Below, piece after piece: positions 1-8,836 of a DNA stretch of 64,000 nucleotides. The notes under the pieces are model-generated. The model did no database searches. It saw only the letters and a program-made list of their open reading frames with translations, and had not been told where the DNA came from. The stretch is from Kovacikia minuta CCNUW1. Lineage in GTDB: Bacteria; Cyanobacteriota; Cyanobacteriia; Leptolyngbyales; Leptolyngbyaceae. The translations under genes were made by a program, and so were the position numbers. Numbering within the stretch: position 1 is the stretch's first letter; every line of letters starts with the position of its first letter. The stretch is taken from NCBI RefSeq assembly GCF_020091585.1, contig NZ_CP083582.1, forward strand, positions 2,914,001 to 2,978,000. The letters are read 5' to 3'.

Positions 1-945
1 GCACTGGTTTTCTCCAGACAGGTAGGGCGCGAGCCACGTTACCCAGACATAGGGTGAAGGGCGCTTCTCTAAACCAAGTGGATTGTTTGAATCCATGACA
101 GTAATCCTTGTTTCTAGATGTCATTGGCTCGTTCAAACCACCCTCGCTTCGGAGCCACGGCGAAGGTAGATGGTCTGCCATTGGCGAGAAACTCAGACTC
201 AGAACCTCATCAATCTCTAGCTCTGCCGCCTATTAACAAACAGACGAACAGGGAAATGCTAGAATACGGACAACAAAATATAAGAATGAGGCTTCGCTAA
301 CTTATGTTTGCGGAGTCTTTTTTTGAGCTTCCTGATTCTGCTTACATGAGAACTCACGAGAAGCAAAATTAACCATGTATCAAAGTTAACTCCGACCAAA
401 AATTATGTCAAGCATCGGAACCTGATTTCTGTGAGTTTCCATGTAAAGAAGGGATCTTTCCTTTAGAGGTGCTTCTGCTACAGATCCGTCATCTGCCGCA
501 AACCAGAGCAGCGACCTTTCTATAGGTGATCCAGAAGAGGCCTCTCTACTACCGCCATCGTTTGAAGTAATTGTTTCGTCAACGTCTGCCCCTTAGAGTT
601 AAGGCAACCACCGGAGAAGGGTGGTTATAGGTCGAATTTGAACCATTGACTGGTTCTAGGACTAGGTAGAACGAGGGAAGCACACTCAGCAACAGACTCA
701 CTGCGACCTTCTTGGGGTGAGTGGTGCATCCCATTAGGCAAACATGGAAACCCCACAATGGCTTCCTGACTGATTGTGGCTACGAGTTACGAAAGCTGTT
801 CCGTTTCTACTACTCCACTGACGCAATCTTGAGCGATCGCCTAGAAGTAGTTTTCAGGGGTGCCTAAATGGCTTTTGGGCATATCGACAATGACTTTGGC
901 TCGACAGTCTGAAGGTGCAAAGTCTACAACCCGAAACAATCAAGG
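1..945. other. no confident gene; possible intron-like RNA debris
   Basis: I see no convincing protein gene here. A weak hairpin followed by seven T lies near 281-319 and could be a terminator on the + strand. The stretch 590-850 is rich in short GGTGG/CCACC-type stems and resembles structured intron RNA, but I find no domain V, so I do not call an intron. The right edge is the terminal repeat of the insertion sequence starting at 946, which has probably cut whatever was here. Confidence 0.4.
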
Positions 946-2209
946 CTCAGTAGATCACAAAATCATTTTGGGGTAGGTAAATAGATAGCAGTGATGGGTG
1001 GAAAATGTCGTTCAACAGCCTGAGAGAGAAATTCCAACATGGTTTTAAGACCAAACAACTCACGATGAATGACTCGTCCCCCTCGCTGGGTCTGACTGAC
1101 AAAGAACCACAACAAGTACACCCAGAGATTAACCAGGATAAACGCCAATGCCACAAATAACAGGCGAACCACTGGATTCTTACTCGTGGTACGAATGCGA
1201 CACTGATTTTTAATTCTGTAGCTCGTTTCGATGCCAAAGCGCTCCCGATAATGCTGATGCAACTGATGGAGGTCAATAGTGACTCGATGCGCCACATAAA
1301 GCGCATATTGAATCCCATGCTTGCCCTTGAAGCCTTTGTAATAGGTGCACACCACTCGCATTTGACAAGTCACGGAACCATAGTTGGCACTGCTGAGGGT
1401 GTAGCGTGTCGCATAGCTTTTGCGCCCGACGAGTAATGAGCGGGTGCCTCCGGTTTTACCGCGAATCACCGCAGGCATCAAAAACGGGATGTTGAGTGCT
1501 TTGAGCCAGCGAATCACCGGCACACTGTAAAAGCCTCGGTCGAGATACAACCGTTTGACTCGAATCTTCAGAGCAGAGAGCATTGCCAACAAATAGGTCA
1601 CCGTTGCCACCAAGGTTTCCTGTCGATGCACCGCATGAATTCCGAGGGTGACTCGCTTGTTGCGGCAGATGACATAAACGGTGGCATAGGCAAAAAATGT
1701 GGTGGTTCCGGCTTTGGCTTGGGAGCGATAGATATAGGGTGCTGCTGCCTCAGTTCGGTTGCCATAGTAGGGAATCAAGTGCAGGTCAATCGCGATCCGA
1801 TGTCGTCTTTTGCGAATCTTGGCTGGAATTCGGCTCTGCAATGCCCCATTGAGTTGTCCCTCCAAAGCGACCATGTCATCTAACTGGTCGAGATGATAGC
1901 GAATGCCATTGCCACTGGGAACTCCTTGTAGGCGTTGAGCGGTATGCTCGATGCTATCGTGACGACTGGCTGCCCGGAGCAAAATCTCAAATAGGCTTTC
2001 GGCACTACAACTACTATCTTCGGGTACTAAAGGCAGGTGCTCTAACAAGCACTCCAAGGCTGCTTCCAGGGTTGCTTCATCACTCAAGGCAGGGGTGGAA
2101 GATAATGAGGAAGATGGGTAGGTCGTCATGGTTTGATTTCAATTGCTTTTAACCTTGACCCTACCCCTTTCCTATTCTCCTTGGCTATAAAATTTTGTGA
2201 TCTACTGAG
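946..2209 (-). mobile_element. intact insertion sequence, IS4-superfamily (possibly ISH3-like)
   Basis: The element is bounded by perfect 18-bp inverted repeats, CTCAGTAGATCACAAAAT at 946-963 and its complement at 2192-2209. It holds one transposase gene that fills nearly all of the 1264 bp. The flanking bases show no obvious target-site duplication, so either the duplication decayed or a neighbouring rearrangement removed it. The family call rests only on the transposase. Confidence 0.8.
963..2129 (-). CDS. DDE transposase of the 946-2209 insertion sequence
   Basis: This is a 388-residue transposase that cuts and joins the ends of its own element. The likely catalytic acidic residues are visible: D in IDLHLIPYYG (about residue 114), D in YLDRGFYS (about 196) and E in FGIETSYRIKNQ (about 298). 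This spacing fits the IS4-superfamily DDE fold, and the DRGFYS motif recalls ISH3-type transposases. A hydrophobic stretch near 325-345 (FVALAFILVNLWVYLLWFF) is also typical of that group. The ATG lies just inside the terminal repeat, and the gene appears full length and uninterrupted. The superfamily is fairly sure, the exact family less so. Confidence 0.8.
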   Translation of the reverse strand: MTTYPSSSLSSTPALSDEATLEAALECLLEHLPLVPEDSSCSAESLFEILLRAASRHDSIEHTAQRLQGVPSGNGIRYHLDQLDDMVALEGQLNGALQSRIPAKIRKRRHRIAIDLHLIPYYGNRTEAAAPYIYRSQAKAGTTTFFAYATVYVICRNKRVTLGIHAVHRQETLVATVTYLLAMLSALKIRVKRLYLDRGFYSVPVIRWLKALNIPFLMPAVIRGKTGGTRSLLVGRKSYATRYTLSSANYGSVTCQMRVVCTYYKGFKGKHGIQYALYVAHRVTIDLHQLHQHYRERFGIETSYRIKNQCRIRTTSKNPVVRLLFVALAFILVNLWVYLLWFFVSQTQRGGRVIHRELFGLKTMLEFLSQAVERHFPPITAIYLPTPK

Positions 2210-2399
2210 TTTACTTTTTGGTTGTGAGAGCGTTCAACCAACTGTTCAAGAGTGTTGTGGGAAAGATGGCACTAAGACCAACAGACACGCCCTCCTCGTC
2301 TTTTGATGTCTAACTTTGTCTTATTAAACTCAGCGAGGCTGTCACCAACCCCGCTGGTCTCCAAAACCGGACGTGAATCGTTTCGATTCATCCGGCTCC

Positions 2400-3047
2400 T
2401 CAACAGTGCTGATTGACTTGAGGCTGTCGTCCCATACAGGAACTCCAGTAAATCCAGTCGGCATCAAACACCGAGCGCTGACCTTGAACCTTGACATGCC
2501 GCTGAATCACGGTGTGACTATGTCTTGCTAGAACGCTGGTACAGAAACCGGGTTTCTTCTCTGAGATGCTCAAGTTTTGTTGAATATCCTCACCAGAAAC
2601 CCGGTTTCTCGAAATACTGTACCGATGCTCTAGGCGTTGGATACCCTCCGGTGTAGATGCGGCAAACGTCCATCCTTCACCTCGGTCAATCAGCCAATAC
2701 CGATGGGCAATCCAGTGTTGACTTTTACGAGGATGGCGATGAGTCGGCCAGTTTTTCAACCGAAGATATAACCAGTTATCCAGCCCTTGGTAGGCGTGAG
2801 AACTGACTCCGGTCGAGAAGTAGTTCGACCACCCGATGATCACCGGGTTGAGGGCATCAATCAATTGGGATTGAGTGGCTGCCTGGTGACGTTGGAGGAT
2901 CTGCTTTAGCTTCTGTTGATGACGTTGGATACTGGTTTGACTCGGTTGAATCAGGGTTTTGAAGACCAGTAGGGTGCCGTAGGCATTGTGTGCCGTGTGA
3001 TGGTTGCCTTCGCTTTCGCTATCCATCGATCCATGCTCAGCATCCAC
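2400..3047 (-). pseudogene. group II intron maturase, C-terminal fragment
   Basis: The reading frame encodes the maturase (domain X) part of an intron reverse transcriptase. KTLIQPSQTSIQRH, NPVIIGWSNYFSTG and the segment around NWPTHRHPRKS are typical. The fingers-palm domain with its YADD box is absent, so the protein cannot reverse transcribe. After the maturase domain the frame reads FDADWIYWSS, the point where an HNH endonuclease would normally begin, and it stops soon after. A 106-bp interspersed repeat (2528-2633) is inserted in frame and adds about 35 foreign residues. The stop codon lies directly beside domain V, as expected for an intron ORF. The first 40 or so residues come from fused intron sequence and are not maturase. 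Confidence 0.75.
2528..2633. repeat. MITE-like interspersed repeat, copy 1
   Basis: The unit begins CTAGAACGCTGGTACAG and ends with the near-complement CTGTACCGATGCTCTAG, so the ends form an imperfect inverted repeat. AGAAACCC/GGGTTTCT arms lie inside. A second copy sits at 57956-58061, more than 55 kb away. It encodes no protein of its own and lies inside the maturase frame. Confidence 0.75.
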
Positions 3048-3307
3048 CGGATGAGGCTTCCAGTTTGTTGCCTTTTCACCCCGCTTTACGGTTTGAGAAC
3101 CAGTCGCTCCGTAGGGGTGATGCTGTTACTCCTTGCACCTGGAGAGAGGATCTTGCACCCTTACGATGATTCAGTTGTCGAGGTTCTATCCTCGCCATCC
3201 GTCCCTAAGGACGATGCCTCATTTAGGATGAACGAATCGCACACGTTGCGCTGCATGTGGCTGCCAGAGGTTGCAATCTGCCGGTAGTGCTGTAGATCTG
3301 TTGTTGC

Positions 3308-3538
3308 CTAGATCGGTAATCCAAACTCAAATCGATTGATGAATAGCCCAATCACTACGTCATGCATGAGGACTGACTTGGAAAAGCAAATCGTCTTGCG
3401 CGCTAGTCGCTTAATTCGTGTCCGTAATGTCAAATGTTTCCGTTCAATCTTCTGAGTATGTCGCTTGCCAACGGTATGAAACACTGGGCAATGAACGGGT
3501 TCTAAAACCATGAGTTGGAATTGGCTGAGGATTCTCAT
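3308..3538 (-). pseudogene. IS1-family transposase, C-terminal fragment
   Basis: Residues from about 20 onward (GKRHTQKIERKHLTLRTRI, then KRLARKTICFSKS and a VIGLFINRFEFG tail) match the C-terminal end of IS1-family InsB-type transposases. The zinc-finger N-terminus and most of the catalytic core are absent. The first 18 residues appear to come from antisense translation of the neighbouring remnant ORF, so the true break is near 3490. The tail ends in its normal stop codon at the lower-coordinate side. This is debris of a transposition event, not an active gene. Confidence 0.7.
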
Positions 3539-3685
3539 CTATTTCAACAGATTTACAAGCCAAAAACAACAGATCTATCGCATTACCCGCTCACTCAACG
3601 GCTGAAGCGTTTGGTGCAGGAGGGCATTGACTATGGTCTGGTGCTGGAGGGCATTACGGCAACCGACCTCCGTAATAATCAATAG
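3502..3685 (+). pseudogene. 3' remnant of an unrecognised gene cut by the IS1 fragment
   Basis: Reading + from about 3502 to the TAG at 3683-3685 gives roughly 58 residues with a protein-like composition (LTQRLKRLVQEGIDYG, then LEGITATDLRNNQ). There is no start codon or Shine-Dalgarno in frame before the IS1 break. It looks like the tail of a gene whose 5' part was lost. I do not recognise the family. It lies just upstream of, and on the same strand as, the SDR gene at 3761. Confidence 0.3.
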
Positions 3686-3760
3686 TAAACTCAATAGCAA
3701 AAGTGTAATTGGGCTTTCCCATGACGAATGCCCAACAACTAGAGATAAGGTAATGAATCG

Positions 3761-4552
3761 ATGAATACACATTCCACTGAAATACCTGGTGAACGTTGGA
3801 CATTAGCCGGGAAAAAGGCTTTGATTACTGGTGCTACCAAGGGAATTGGATTCGCGATCGCCCAGGAATTTCTGGCGCTGGGTGCAGAGGTGATGATTGT
3901 CGCTCGCAATGCAGCAGCCGTGCAGCAGCAACTTGAACGTTGGAATCAACTCGGCTGCCCTGCTCATGGAATTGCTGCGGATGTCACAAAAGCAGAAGAA
4001 CGCCAGCTAATCTTTGAGCGGATTGTTCAGGAAATGGGTGGCTTAGATTTGCTGATCAACAACGTCGGGACAAACATCCGAAAGCAAGCCGTAGACTATA
4101 CCTCAGATGAATACGAGTCAATTTTTCAGACCAATCTGACTTCAGTGTTTGAAGTGTGTCGCCTCATGTATCCATTGTTGAAAACAAGTGGTAACGGTAG
4201 CATTGTCAACATCGGTTCTGTGGCTGGTTTAGTTGCAATTCGGACGGGCGCTCCCTACGGGATGACTAAAGCCGCGCTTGTGCAACTCACTCGCGCTCTG
4301 GCAGTGGAATGGGCAGGCGATCGCATTCGAGTCAACACAATAGCTCCCTGGTTCATCCGCACCCCTCTCACAGAACCTTTGTTAGATAATCCAGAGACTT
4401 TAGCGGCAGTCATCGCCAAGACTCCCATGAAACGAGTCGGAGAACCTCAAGAAATTGCAGGTATCGCTGCGTTTCTTTGTACCTCTGCCGCATCTTATAT
4501 TACGGGGCAATGTATCGCTGTAGATGGGGGCTTTTCTGCCTTTGGCTTTTGA
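3761..4552 (+). CDS. SDR family oxidoreductase (tropinone-reductase-like)
   Basis: A 263-residue classical short-chain dehydrogenase/reductase using NAD(P)H; the substrate is unknown. The Rossmann motif TGATKGIG lies near residue 24, the NNVG motif near 95, the catalytic Ser in NIGSVAG near 150, and the Tyr-Lys pair in YGMTKAA near 167. [10 protein letters not shown] closes the protein. The layout resembles bacterial tropinone reductase-like SDRs. It is transcribed toward the F420-reductase-like gene on the other strand, with a strong hairpin between them at 4625. The ATG has no strong Shine-Dalgarno. Family assignment is sure, substrate is not. Confidence 0.9.
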   Translation: MNTHSTEIPGERWTLAGKKALITGATKGIGFAIAQEFLALGAEVMIVARNAAAVQQQLERWNQLGCPAHGIAADVTKAEERQLIFERIVQEMGGLDLLINNVGTNIRKQAVDYTSDEYESIFQTNLTSVFEVCRLMYPLLKTSGNGSIVNIGSVAGLVAIRTGAPYGMTKAALVQLTRALAVEWAGDRIRVNTIAPWFIRTPLTEPLLDNPETLAAVIAKTPMKRVGEPQEIAGIAAFLCTSAASYITGQCIAVDGGFSAFGF

Positions 4553-4624
4553 GCATCGTCTGCAAAACCAACACCTTTGACTTCAGCGATAACCTGTCAA
4601 ACGTACCTTTGCTGGTGAATTAGC

Positions 4625-4680
4625 ACGATAGGCACCCAGGTTGCGTACCATCGCTTACCTGGGTGCCTATCGTAATTTTT
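4625..4680. terminator. intrinsic terminator between convergent genes
   Basis: Perfect 16-bp inverted repeat (ACGATAGGCACCCAGG at 4625-4640, its complement at 4658-4673) with a 17-nt loop, followed by AATTTTT. It sits between the SDR gene (+) and the oxidoreductase gene (-), where a bidirectional terminator is expected. Confidence 0.75.
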
Positions 4681-4720
4681 CCTCCATCCACTTCTCAACT
4701 GGTGAACTGGCGATCGTCTC

Positions 4721-5350
4721 TCAACGTCGCAGCAGCTTAAACCCTACCGGTCCCAACTGTTGAGCATAGGCCAGTTGAATCAATAGCATCATGGCAGGTT
4801 CGACATAGCGCGAATTTTTCAGGGGTCCAGCATCAATCAACTCAACGTCAATTTCGCGTAACAAATCGGCTACAACCTGTTTGGCTGGCTCATCATCACC
4901 CGTGTAGAAAATGGTGGCTTGCTGATCGCCAAAGCGGCGTAACTCAGAATTAAGCACTTCCGCAAACACAGGTAGCGCTTCCACCACACGAGCCGTAGGA
5001 GCGAGTTTAGCAATTTCTTCAGCCGCCGAAGTGGTGGTTCCAACTGCCATCCCGCTCATATCGGGTAATAGCGCATTGACGATGCTGAAAAGAATTTTGC
5101 CATCGAGTGAATCGGCTGCTTTGAGTGCATCTTCGACAGCACCATAGGGCACCGCCAAGACAACGACATCCGCAAACTGTACAGCTTCAGCGGGAGTCCC
5201 TACACTGGCGTTAGGGCCGATCGCCTGGGCAATTTTTTCTAGCTTTGAGCGGTCATGGGAATAGCTGAACATGAGCTGGTGCCCGTTCTGCGCCCAGATC
5301 TTGCCCAAGCCGCTGCCCATGTTGCCTGCACCAATAATGCCAATTTTCAT
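4721..5350 (-). CDS. NAD(P)-binding F420-oxidoreductase-like protein
   Basis: A 209-residue Rossmann protein beginning MKIGIIGAGNMG, the glycine-rich dinucleotide motif of the NADP oxidoreductase coenzyme-F420-dependent family. That family also covers ProC-like dimerisation partners and predicted dinucleotide-binding proteins. VVVLAVPYGAV (about residue 62) is the second conserved strand. I chose the ATG at 5350 because AAGGAAC lies a few bases upstream; a TTG 30 bases further out would add ten non-conserved residues. In cyanobacteria such proteins are not tied to F420, so the cofactor is probably NADPH. It is followed on the opposite strand by a converging SDR gene, suggesting a small redox cluster. 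Confidence 0.85.
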   Translation of the reverse strand: MKIGIIGAGNMGSGLGKIWAQNGHQLMFSYSHDRSKLEKIAQAIGPNASVGTPAEAVQFADVVVLAVPYGAVEDALKAADSLDGKILFSIVNALLPDMSGMAVGTTTSAAEEIAKLAPTARVVEALPVFAEVLNSELRRFGDQQATIFYTGDDEPAKQVVADLLREIDVELIDAGPLKNSRYVEPAMMLLIQLAYAQQLGPVGFKLLRR

Positions 5351-5471
5351 TCTGTTCCTTGTGGTTTTAACGTCAGTCAAGAAAACTTGAAGAAGACAGT
5401 TTATCTAGCAAAGCCGTAAATCTACAGATTTTGGTGAATTGCTTTAACGATGAACAGTCTTCAAGTTTGAA

Positions 5472-5801
5472 TTACTTTGTTTTCTCCTTTTCGATCTCGG
5501 AAGCCAAAGCATTTGGATGGAGTTCAGGCATCACCTGTACCCACGGATAAATTTCTACCCAATCAAAGACCTCACCAGATGAATAATAGGGTTCTGCATC
5601 AATGAAGCTTTGGGCTTGAGCAGGATCGCTCACTTCAACAACCAGAACCATCATCTTGGGGGTGCCATCCTCCGCGATCGTGGGACCTCCAAAGATAATC
5701 TTTTCAGTGTTCGTCTTGATATATTCCAGATGCTTTAGCCTTAAAGCTTTTCTGGGTTCATCACTATTTTGCTTCAGCGGGCAGAGAATCATATAACGCA
5801 T
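5472..5801 (-). CDS. YCII/DGPF-domain protein
   Basis: A 109-residue protein opening MRYMILCPLKQNSDEP, followed by IIFGGPTIAEDGTPKM and the V.EVSD..QAQ.FI..EPY pattern. Together these are characteristic of the YciI-like (YCII) ferredoxin-fold family. These small proteins are thought to act in oxidative or degradative metabolism, with a conserved His/Asp pair in some members, but the reaction is usually unknown. It lies between two minus-strand genes, 21 bp after the PfpI fusion gene start side and 121 bp before the F420-like gene. All three may form one transcription unit. Confidence 0.85.
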   Translation of the reverse strand: MRYMILCPLKQNSDEPRKALRLKHLEYIKTNTEKIIFGGPTIAEDGTPKMMVLVVEVSDPAQAQSFIDAEPYYSSGEVFDWVEIYPWVQVMPELHPNALASEIEKEKTK

Positions 5802-5822
5802 CGTGAGTTTACCTGAGTCAGG

Positions 5823-7394
5823 TTAGGAAATGAGCATGTGCCCTGCAATACCAACATCGAGCCGCACCACTTTGCCAGACTGCACTCCATCGCTGAGCGG
5901 CAAGCTCATACCCCCATTGGTCGTCACATAAAGACTCTGGCTATCTGCGCTGGTGCGACCGAACGCCAGTGCAGTGCTACCTGCCATACCCTGTTCGGCT
6001 TTGGCGATCGCAGTCACCTGACCATCTGGCGAAATTCGTACCACGCTGTTGTAGACGTGGGTTGCGGCATAGAGATTGCCCTCAGCATCAAAGGCAAAAT
6101 CATCCAGGTTGACGTTGGTTAAAAAGACTTCGAGTGGTCCTGCGGTGTAATCTGCTTGAAGCGGAATACGGATCAATTGTTGACGCTGTGTGTTGGAAAT
6201 ATAGACGGTGTTGTTATAGACCTTAAGACCGTTGGCGGCTGGAAAGGGTGGAAACTTAGCTTCTGACGGAGCTAACCGTTCGTGCTGCAACCAAATTTGA
6301 GCAGTTTTTGCGGTCGCGTCAATTTCCCAAATTGCACCCTTAAAGGAATCGGCAATCAAATATCGATTGTTTGTTAAATAGGTCATGCCGTTAAGGAAAA
6401 CCGCATCCGGGAGCGTTATGAGGGTTGCGATCGCGCCCGTTTGATCAATCCGGTAAACAACTGGAGTTTGATCGACCGTTCCAGCAGCCAGCAAACTCCC
6501 TTCAGGCTCAAATGCAATCCCGGCTAGATTGCCGCCAATACTTGCATACTCCTCAACCTTTCCCGCTGGGGTAACCCGGTAAATTTTGCCTTCCTCATAG
6601 CTAGTGACAAACAAATCGCCCTGTTCGTTAGCGGCAATATTTTCTAGAAACGTGTTGACTGGAAACTCGGCAATAATTTGGGCAGGGGCGATCGCTTCTG
6701 GAGTGTGCGTAAAAATGGGTGGAAGCTGATCAGTGAGCGCCGCCACAATTGCTAGAGCAATACTGGTGCTGGAATTGGGATTCTGTCCTGTAATCAGTTG
6801 TCCATCCCGCTCAACGTGATCGGCTTTATTCTCACCCGTGATGAAGATCGCACCCAACTCTCGCAAACGATTTTCTAGAATAAATGGCACTTCCTGATCC
6901 AGTTTTGCTGCCACTTCCTCTGAGTCGGTATAGGAAGTCAAGATTTTTCCCTTTACCAGTGGGGTGCCATTGGGTAGGACAGCGCCCACCAATCCAGCCG
7001 GTCCGTGACAGATTGAAGCAATCAATTTCCCCATTTGCTGAAATTCAGGTAGCAATCGCTTTAAGTCAGGGTCGTTGGGGAGATCAAACATGGGACCGTG
7101 CCCCCCCGGTATGAAAATCGCGTCAAATTCCTCTGACTGTATCTCAGCCAGTTTGCGGGTTTGGGTAGCGGCTGTGATAGCGGGTTGCCACTCTATTTTC
7201 TGTTCTGGAGTGGGTAAACTACGGGGATCAATCGGCATTGCTCCCCCTTTGGGACTGGCAACGGTTAGCTCAATATCGTGTTTGAGCAACTCGATATAGG
7301 GAACAGCAAATTCTTCCAGCCAAACCCCGGTTGGATGAGGATTTTCGCCCTCAAAGCGATCGTGACTGGTTGTCACTACTAAAACCTTTTTCAT
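5823..7394 (-). CDS. DJ-1/PfpI domain fused to SMP-30-like beta-propeller
   Basis: This is a 523-residue two-domain protein. Residues 1-225 are a DJ-1/PfpI class I glutamine-amidotransferase-like domain of the Hsp31/ThiJ type. The nucleophile Cys is in SICHGPAGL (about 130), GGHGPMFDL precedes it, and an early acidic residue lies in TGVWLEEFAVPY. Residues about 240-523 are repeated strands (GNLAGIAFEPEGSLLAAG, NGMTYLTNNRYLIADS, NVNLDDFAFDAEGNLYAAT) like an SMP-30/gluconolactonase propeller. The start at 7394 is fixed by AGGAG five bases upstream; an upstream TTG is less likely. No signal peptide, so probably cytoplasmic. PfpI members act as glyoxalases or chaperones; a sugar-lactonase partner would fit carbonyl or sugar detoxification, but that is inference. 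Confidence 0.85.
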   Translation of the reverse strand: MKKVLVVTTSHDRFEGENPHPTGVWLEEFAVPYIELLKHDIELTVASPKGGAMPIDPRSLPTPEQKIEWQPAITAATQTRKLAEIQSEEFDAIFIPGGHGPMFDLPNDPDLKRLLPEFQQMGKLIASICHGPAGLVGAVLPNGTPLVKGKILTSYTDSEEVAAKLDQEVPFILENRLRELGAIFITGENKADHVERDGQLITGQNPNSSTSIALAIVAALTDQLPPIFTHTPEAIAPAQIIAEFPVNTFLENIAANEQGDLFVTSYEEGKIYRVTPAGKVEEYASIGGNLAGIAFEPEGSLLAAGTVDQTPVVYRIDQTGAIATLITLPDAVFLNGMTYLTNNRYLIADSFKGAIWEIDATAKTAQIWLQHERLAPSEAKFPPFPAANGLKVYNNTVYISNTQRQQLIRIPLQADYTAGPLEVFLTNVNLDDFAFDAEGNLYAATHVYNSVVRISPDGQVTAIAKAEQGMAGSTALAFGRTSADSQSLYVTTNGGMSLPLSDGVQSGKVVRLDVGIAGHMLIS

Positions 7395-7551
7395 AGGACT
7401 CCTATTTGGCAAGACGTGTAGCGTGTTACGAATGAAACTTAAAGTAATGGAGCTTTGCTCTGAATACTGTCTTTCGTAAGCAATCTATGCGGCTACGACA
7501 AGTCAACCCATACGGTTTTGGTTGCAGATAGAATTCCAGAGCCTCTCAACC

Positions 7552-7815
7552 TTACTTGCGTCCATAGCCACTCATTTTGTAGCCTCCAAATGGTGCAGAG
7601 GGGTTCAAAATGACCGACTGCTTCTACATCCTCAACTGTCCCTTTGCAACCTGGGCAATTTTTGCTTTAGTTGGGGGGACGATCGCCGCGAAAGTTTTGC
7701 CACTGACAGAATCGCGCCACTCACTGTTGATATAAAGCTGAGTCAAGCGAATGGGAAGATCAGGACGAGTCGTGAGGTTTGATTGCTCAGTCGATTCACA
7801 AATGTTCATGGGCAT
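7552..7815 (-). pseudogene. aldehyde dehydrogenase, internally deleted remnant
   Basis: The N-terminal part (LYINSEWRDSVSGKTF, then IAQVAKG) is the opening of an NAD-dependent aldehyde dehydrogenase. About 100 bases further on, the minus strand reads SAPFGGYKMSGYGRK and stops at 7552, which is the normal C-terminus of the same family. The roughly 400 residues between them, including the catalytic Cys and Glu, are gone, and the two ends are in different frames. A functional dehydrogenase cannot be made. The remnant lies in a cluster of decayed genes upstream of the PfpI fusion. Confidence 0.7.
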
Positions 7816-7940
7816 CTCACAACTATGCTGCTGTAACTTAATAGCAGCGATTCATAATCATTTGACGATTTCCAAGAAAGAATTAAGATTAATCATCAAT
7901 TGCTGCAAAATTTCCTGGAATCTTGCTGTTATAGCGGCAG

Positions 7941-8160
7941 TCAGAGAATTTTGCGATAGCGGCTGGGCGTTGTCCCCGTAAACTTGCGAAATTGAGTTGT
8001 CAGTTGATTTTGATTGGAAAAACCAACTTTCGTGGCGATCGCTGCTACCGAAAGCGAAGTCGTGCGTAATAACGCTCGATCGCAAGGGTGGACGTGGCAA
8101 AATCTGTAAAACCTGTTCTTCTTGGGTGAAGTCAACGATCAGGGGATGTGATTCTGACAT
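7941..8160 (-). pseudogene. AraC-family regulator, internally deleted remnant
   Basis: The frame starting at 8160 (MSESHPLIVDFTQEEQ) looks like an AraC-type N-terminus. In a second frame ending at 7941 the sequence SVAAIATKVGFSNQNQ, then FRKFTGTTPSRYR, is the second helix-turn-helix of an AraC/XylS C-terminal domain. The middle of the protein, about 200 residues, is absent and the two ends are out of frame. It stands beside the aldehyde dehydrogenase remnant, so regulator and enzyme may have decayed together. Confidence 0.65.
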
Positions 8161-8341
8161 GGCGCTTCTTTTGCCAGACTAATAACGGGAATATCATAAA
8201 TCCAAAACTCTAGAATTTCAGTGAGTTCTGTTAGGAGATTGCTGATACCGATCGGTTTAGGCTGAGCGCGATCGACCAATTCTGCTTCGCTGATCAATCC
8301 ATCAATCAACGTTCTCCAGTTCGCTCCAAAATTATTAGGTA
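8139..8341 (-). pseudogene. remnant ORF of unknown family
   Basis: The minus strand from about 8341 to the TGA at 8139 is open for some 66 codons and has a protein-like composition (WRTLIDGLISEAELVDRA, then LLTELTEILEFWIYDIP). No ATG or GTG in frame is preceded by a Shine-Dalgarno, so it is probably the tail of a gene that lost its 5' end next to the SRPBCC gene. It overlaps the AraC remnant start by about 20 bp. I do not recognise it. Confidence 0.25.
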
Positions 8342-8772
8342 GCGGCTTCAGCCTTTTGCTTCAAGCATTCCAACCACTCTTGAAGCGACTGATCCAGCAT
8401 CCTTTGCATCATTCTTTTTGAAAGACGGACCAGCCAGCCCTCAAAGGATTCCTCGGTCCTCACCAGTACAGAATCAACCTGTGGTTCCAGCATCCAGGTG
8501 TGAATCGCTCTCGTGCCAATGACCTGCCCCGTCCAACTCAGGCGACGCTGCGGTTCAATTTCTTGTAGCGTTGAGAGGATAGCCGTTCCACCCGCTTTCC
8601 AACGAAAGATAGAACCGGGCTTGAGTGCTCCTTCCAGCGTCGCCTCTGAAATGTTTGGGTTCCAGTCAGTCCACCGATTAATATCACTTAAAACCTGCCA
8701 AATCGCTTCACTTGAGGCGTTAACTACAATTTGATGTTGGGCGATGACCGGTGCTTGTAAATTGATTTCCAT
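8335..8772 (-). CDS. SRPBCC (START-like/polyketide cyclase) family protein
   Basis: A 145-residue protein with the SRPBCC pattern: VVNASSEAIWQVLSDINRW near residue 17, W.PNISEATLEG, then RFxWKAGGT and a C-terminal amphipathic helix. The fold makes a deep hydrophobic ligand cavity; the ligand is unknown. The start at 8772 is supported by AAGGAG five bases upstream, whereas the upstream in-frame start lacks a ribosome site. It lies next to a same-strand Crp/Fnr gene 64 bp upstream and could share its transcript. Activator-of-Hsp90-like relatives exist, but catalysis cannot be inferred. Confidence 0.85.
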   Translation of the reverse strand: MEINLQAPVIAQHQIVVNASSEAIWQVLSDINRWTDWNPNISEATLEGALKPGSIFRWKAGGTAILSTLQEIEPQRRLSWTGQVIGTRAIHTWMLEPQVDSVLVRTEESFEGWLVRLSKRMMQRMLDQSLQEWLECLKQKAEAAT

Positions 8773-8836
8773 GAAACTCCTTGATTGCGGTAATTTCATG
8801 CTATTGCCCTTGTATTCTTTCTCGCATTGACTTGGG

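Larger units (their letters stand above)
2320..3244 (-). mobile_element. group II intron, internally deleted
   Basis: On the minus strand a domain V-like hairpin of 36 nt sits at 2363-2398. It starts GAGCC, has a GAAA loop and a two-base bulge before the closing CCGG pairs. A domain VI-like stem follows toward 2320. A GTGTGCG consistent with the group II 5' boundary (GUGYG) lies at 3238-3244. Between them is only 0.9 kb with a maturase fragment, whereas full introns are about 2-2.5 kb. Part of domain I and all of the reverse-transcriptase region must therefore be missing. The 5' boundary is inferred; domain V is directly visible. Confidence 0.6.

Noticed and set aside
118-300. 60-codon open frame on the + strand
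   Set aside because: No ribosome site, no motif, and it ends in a hairpin-like region; composition is not protein-like.
590-700. GGTTCAAATTC on the minus strand, resembling a tRNA T-loop
   Set aside because: No matching acceptor, D or anticodon stems could be folded around it.
947-1318. open frame inside the 946-2209 IS in another frame
   Set aside because: Shadow of the transposase; no independent start or motif.
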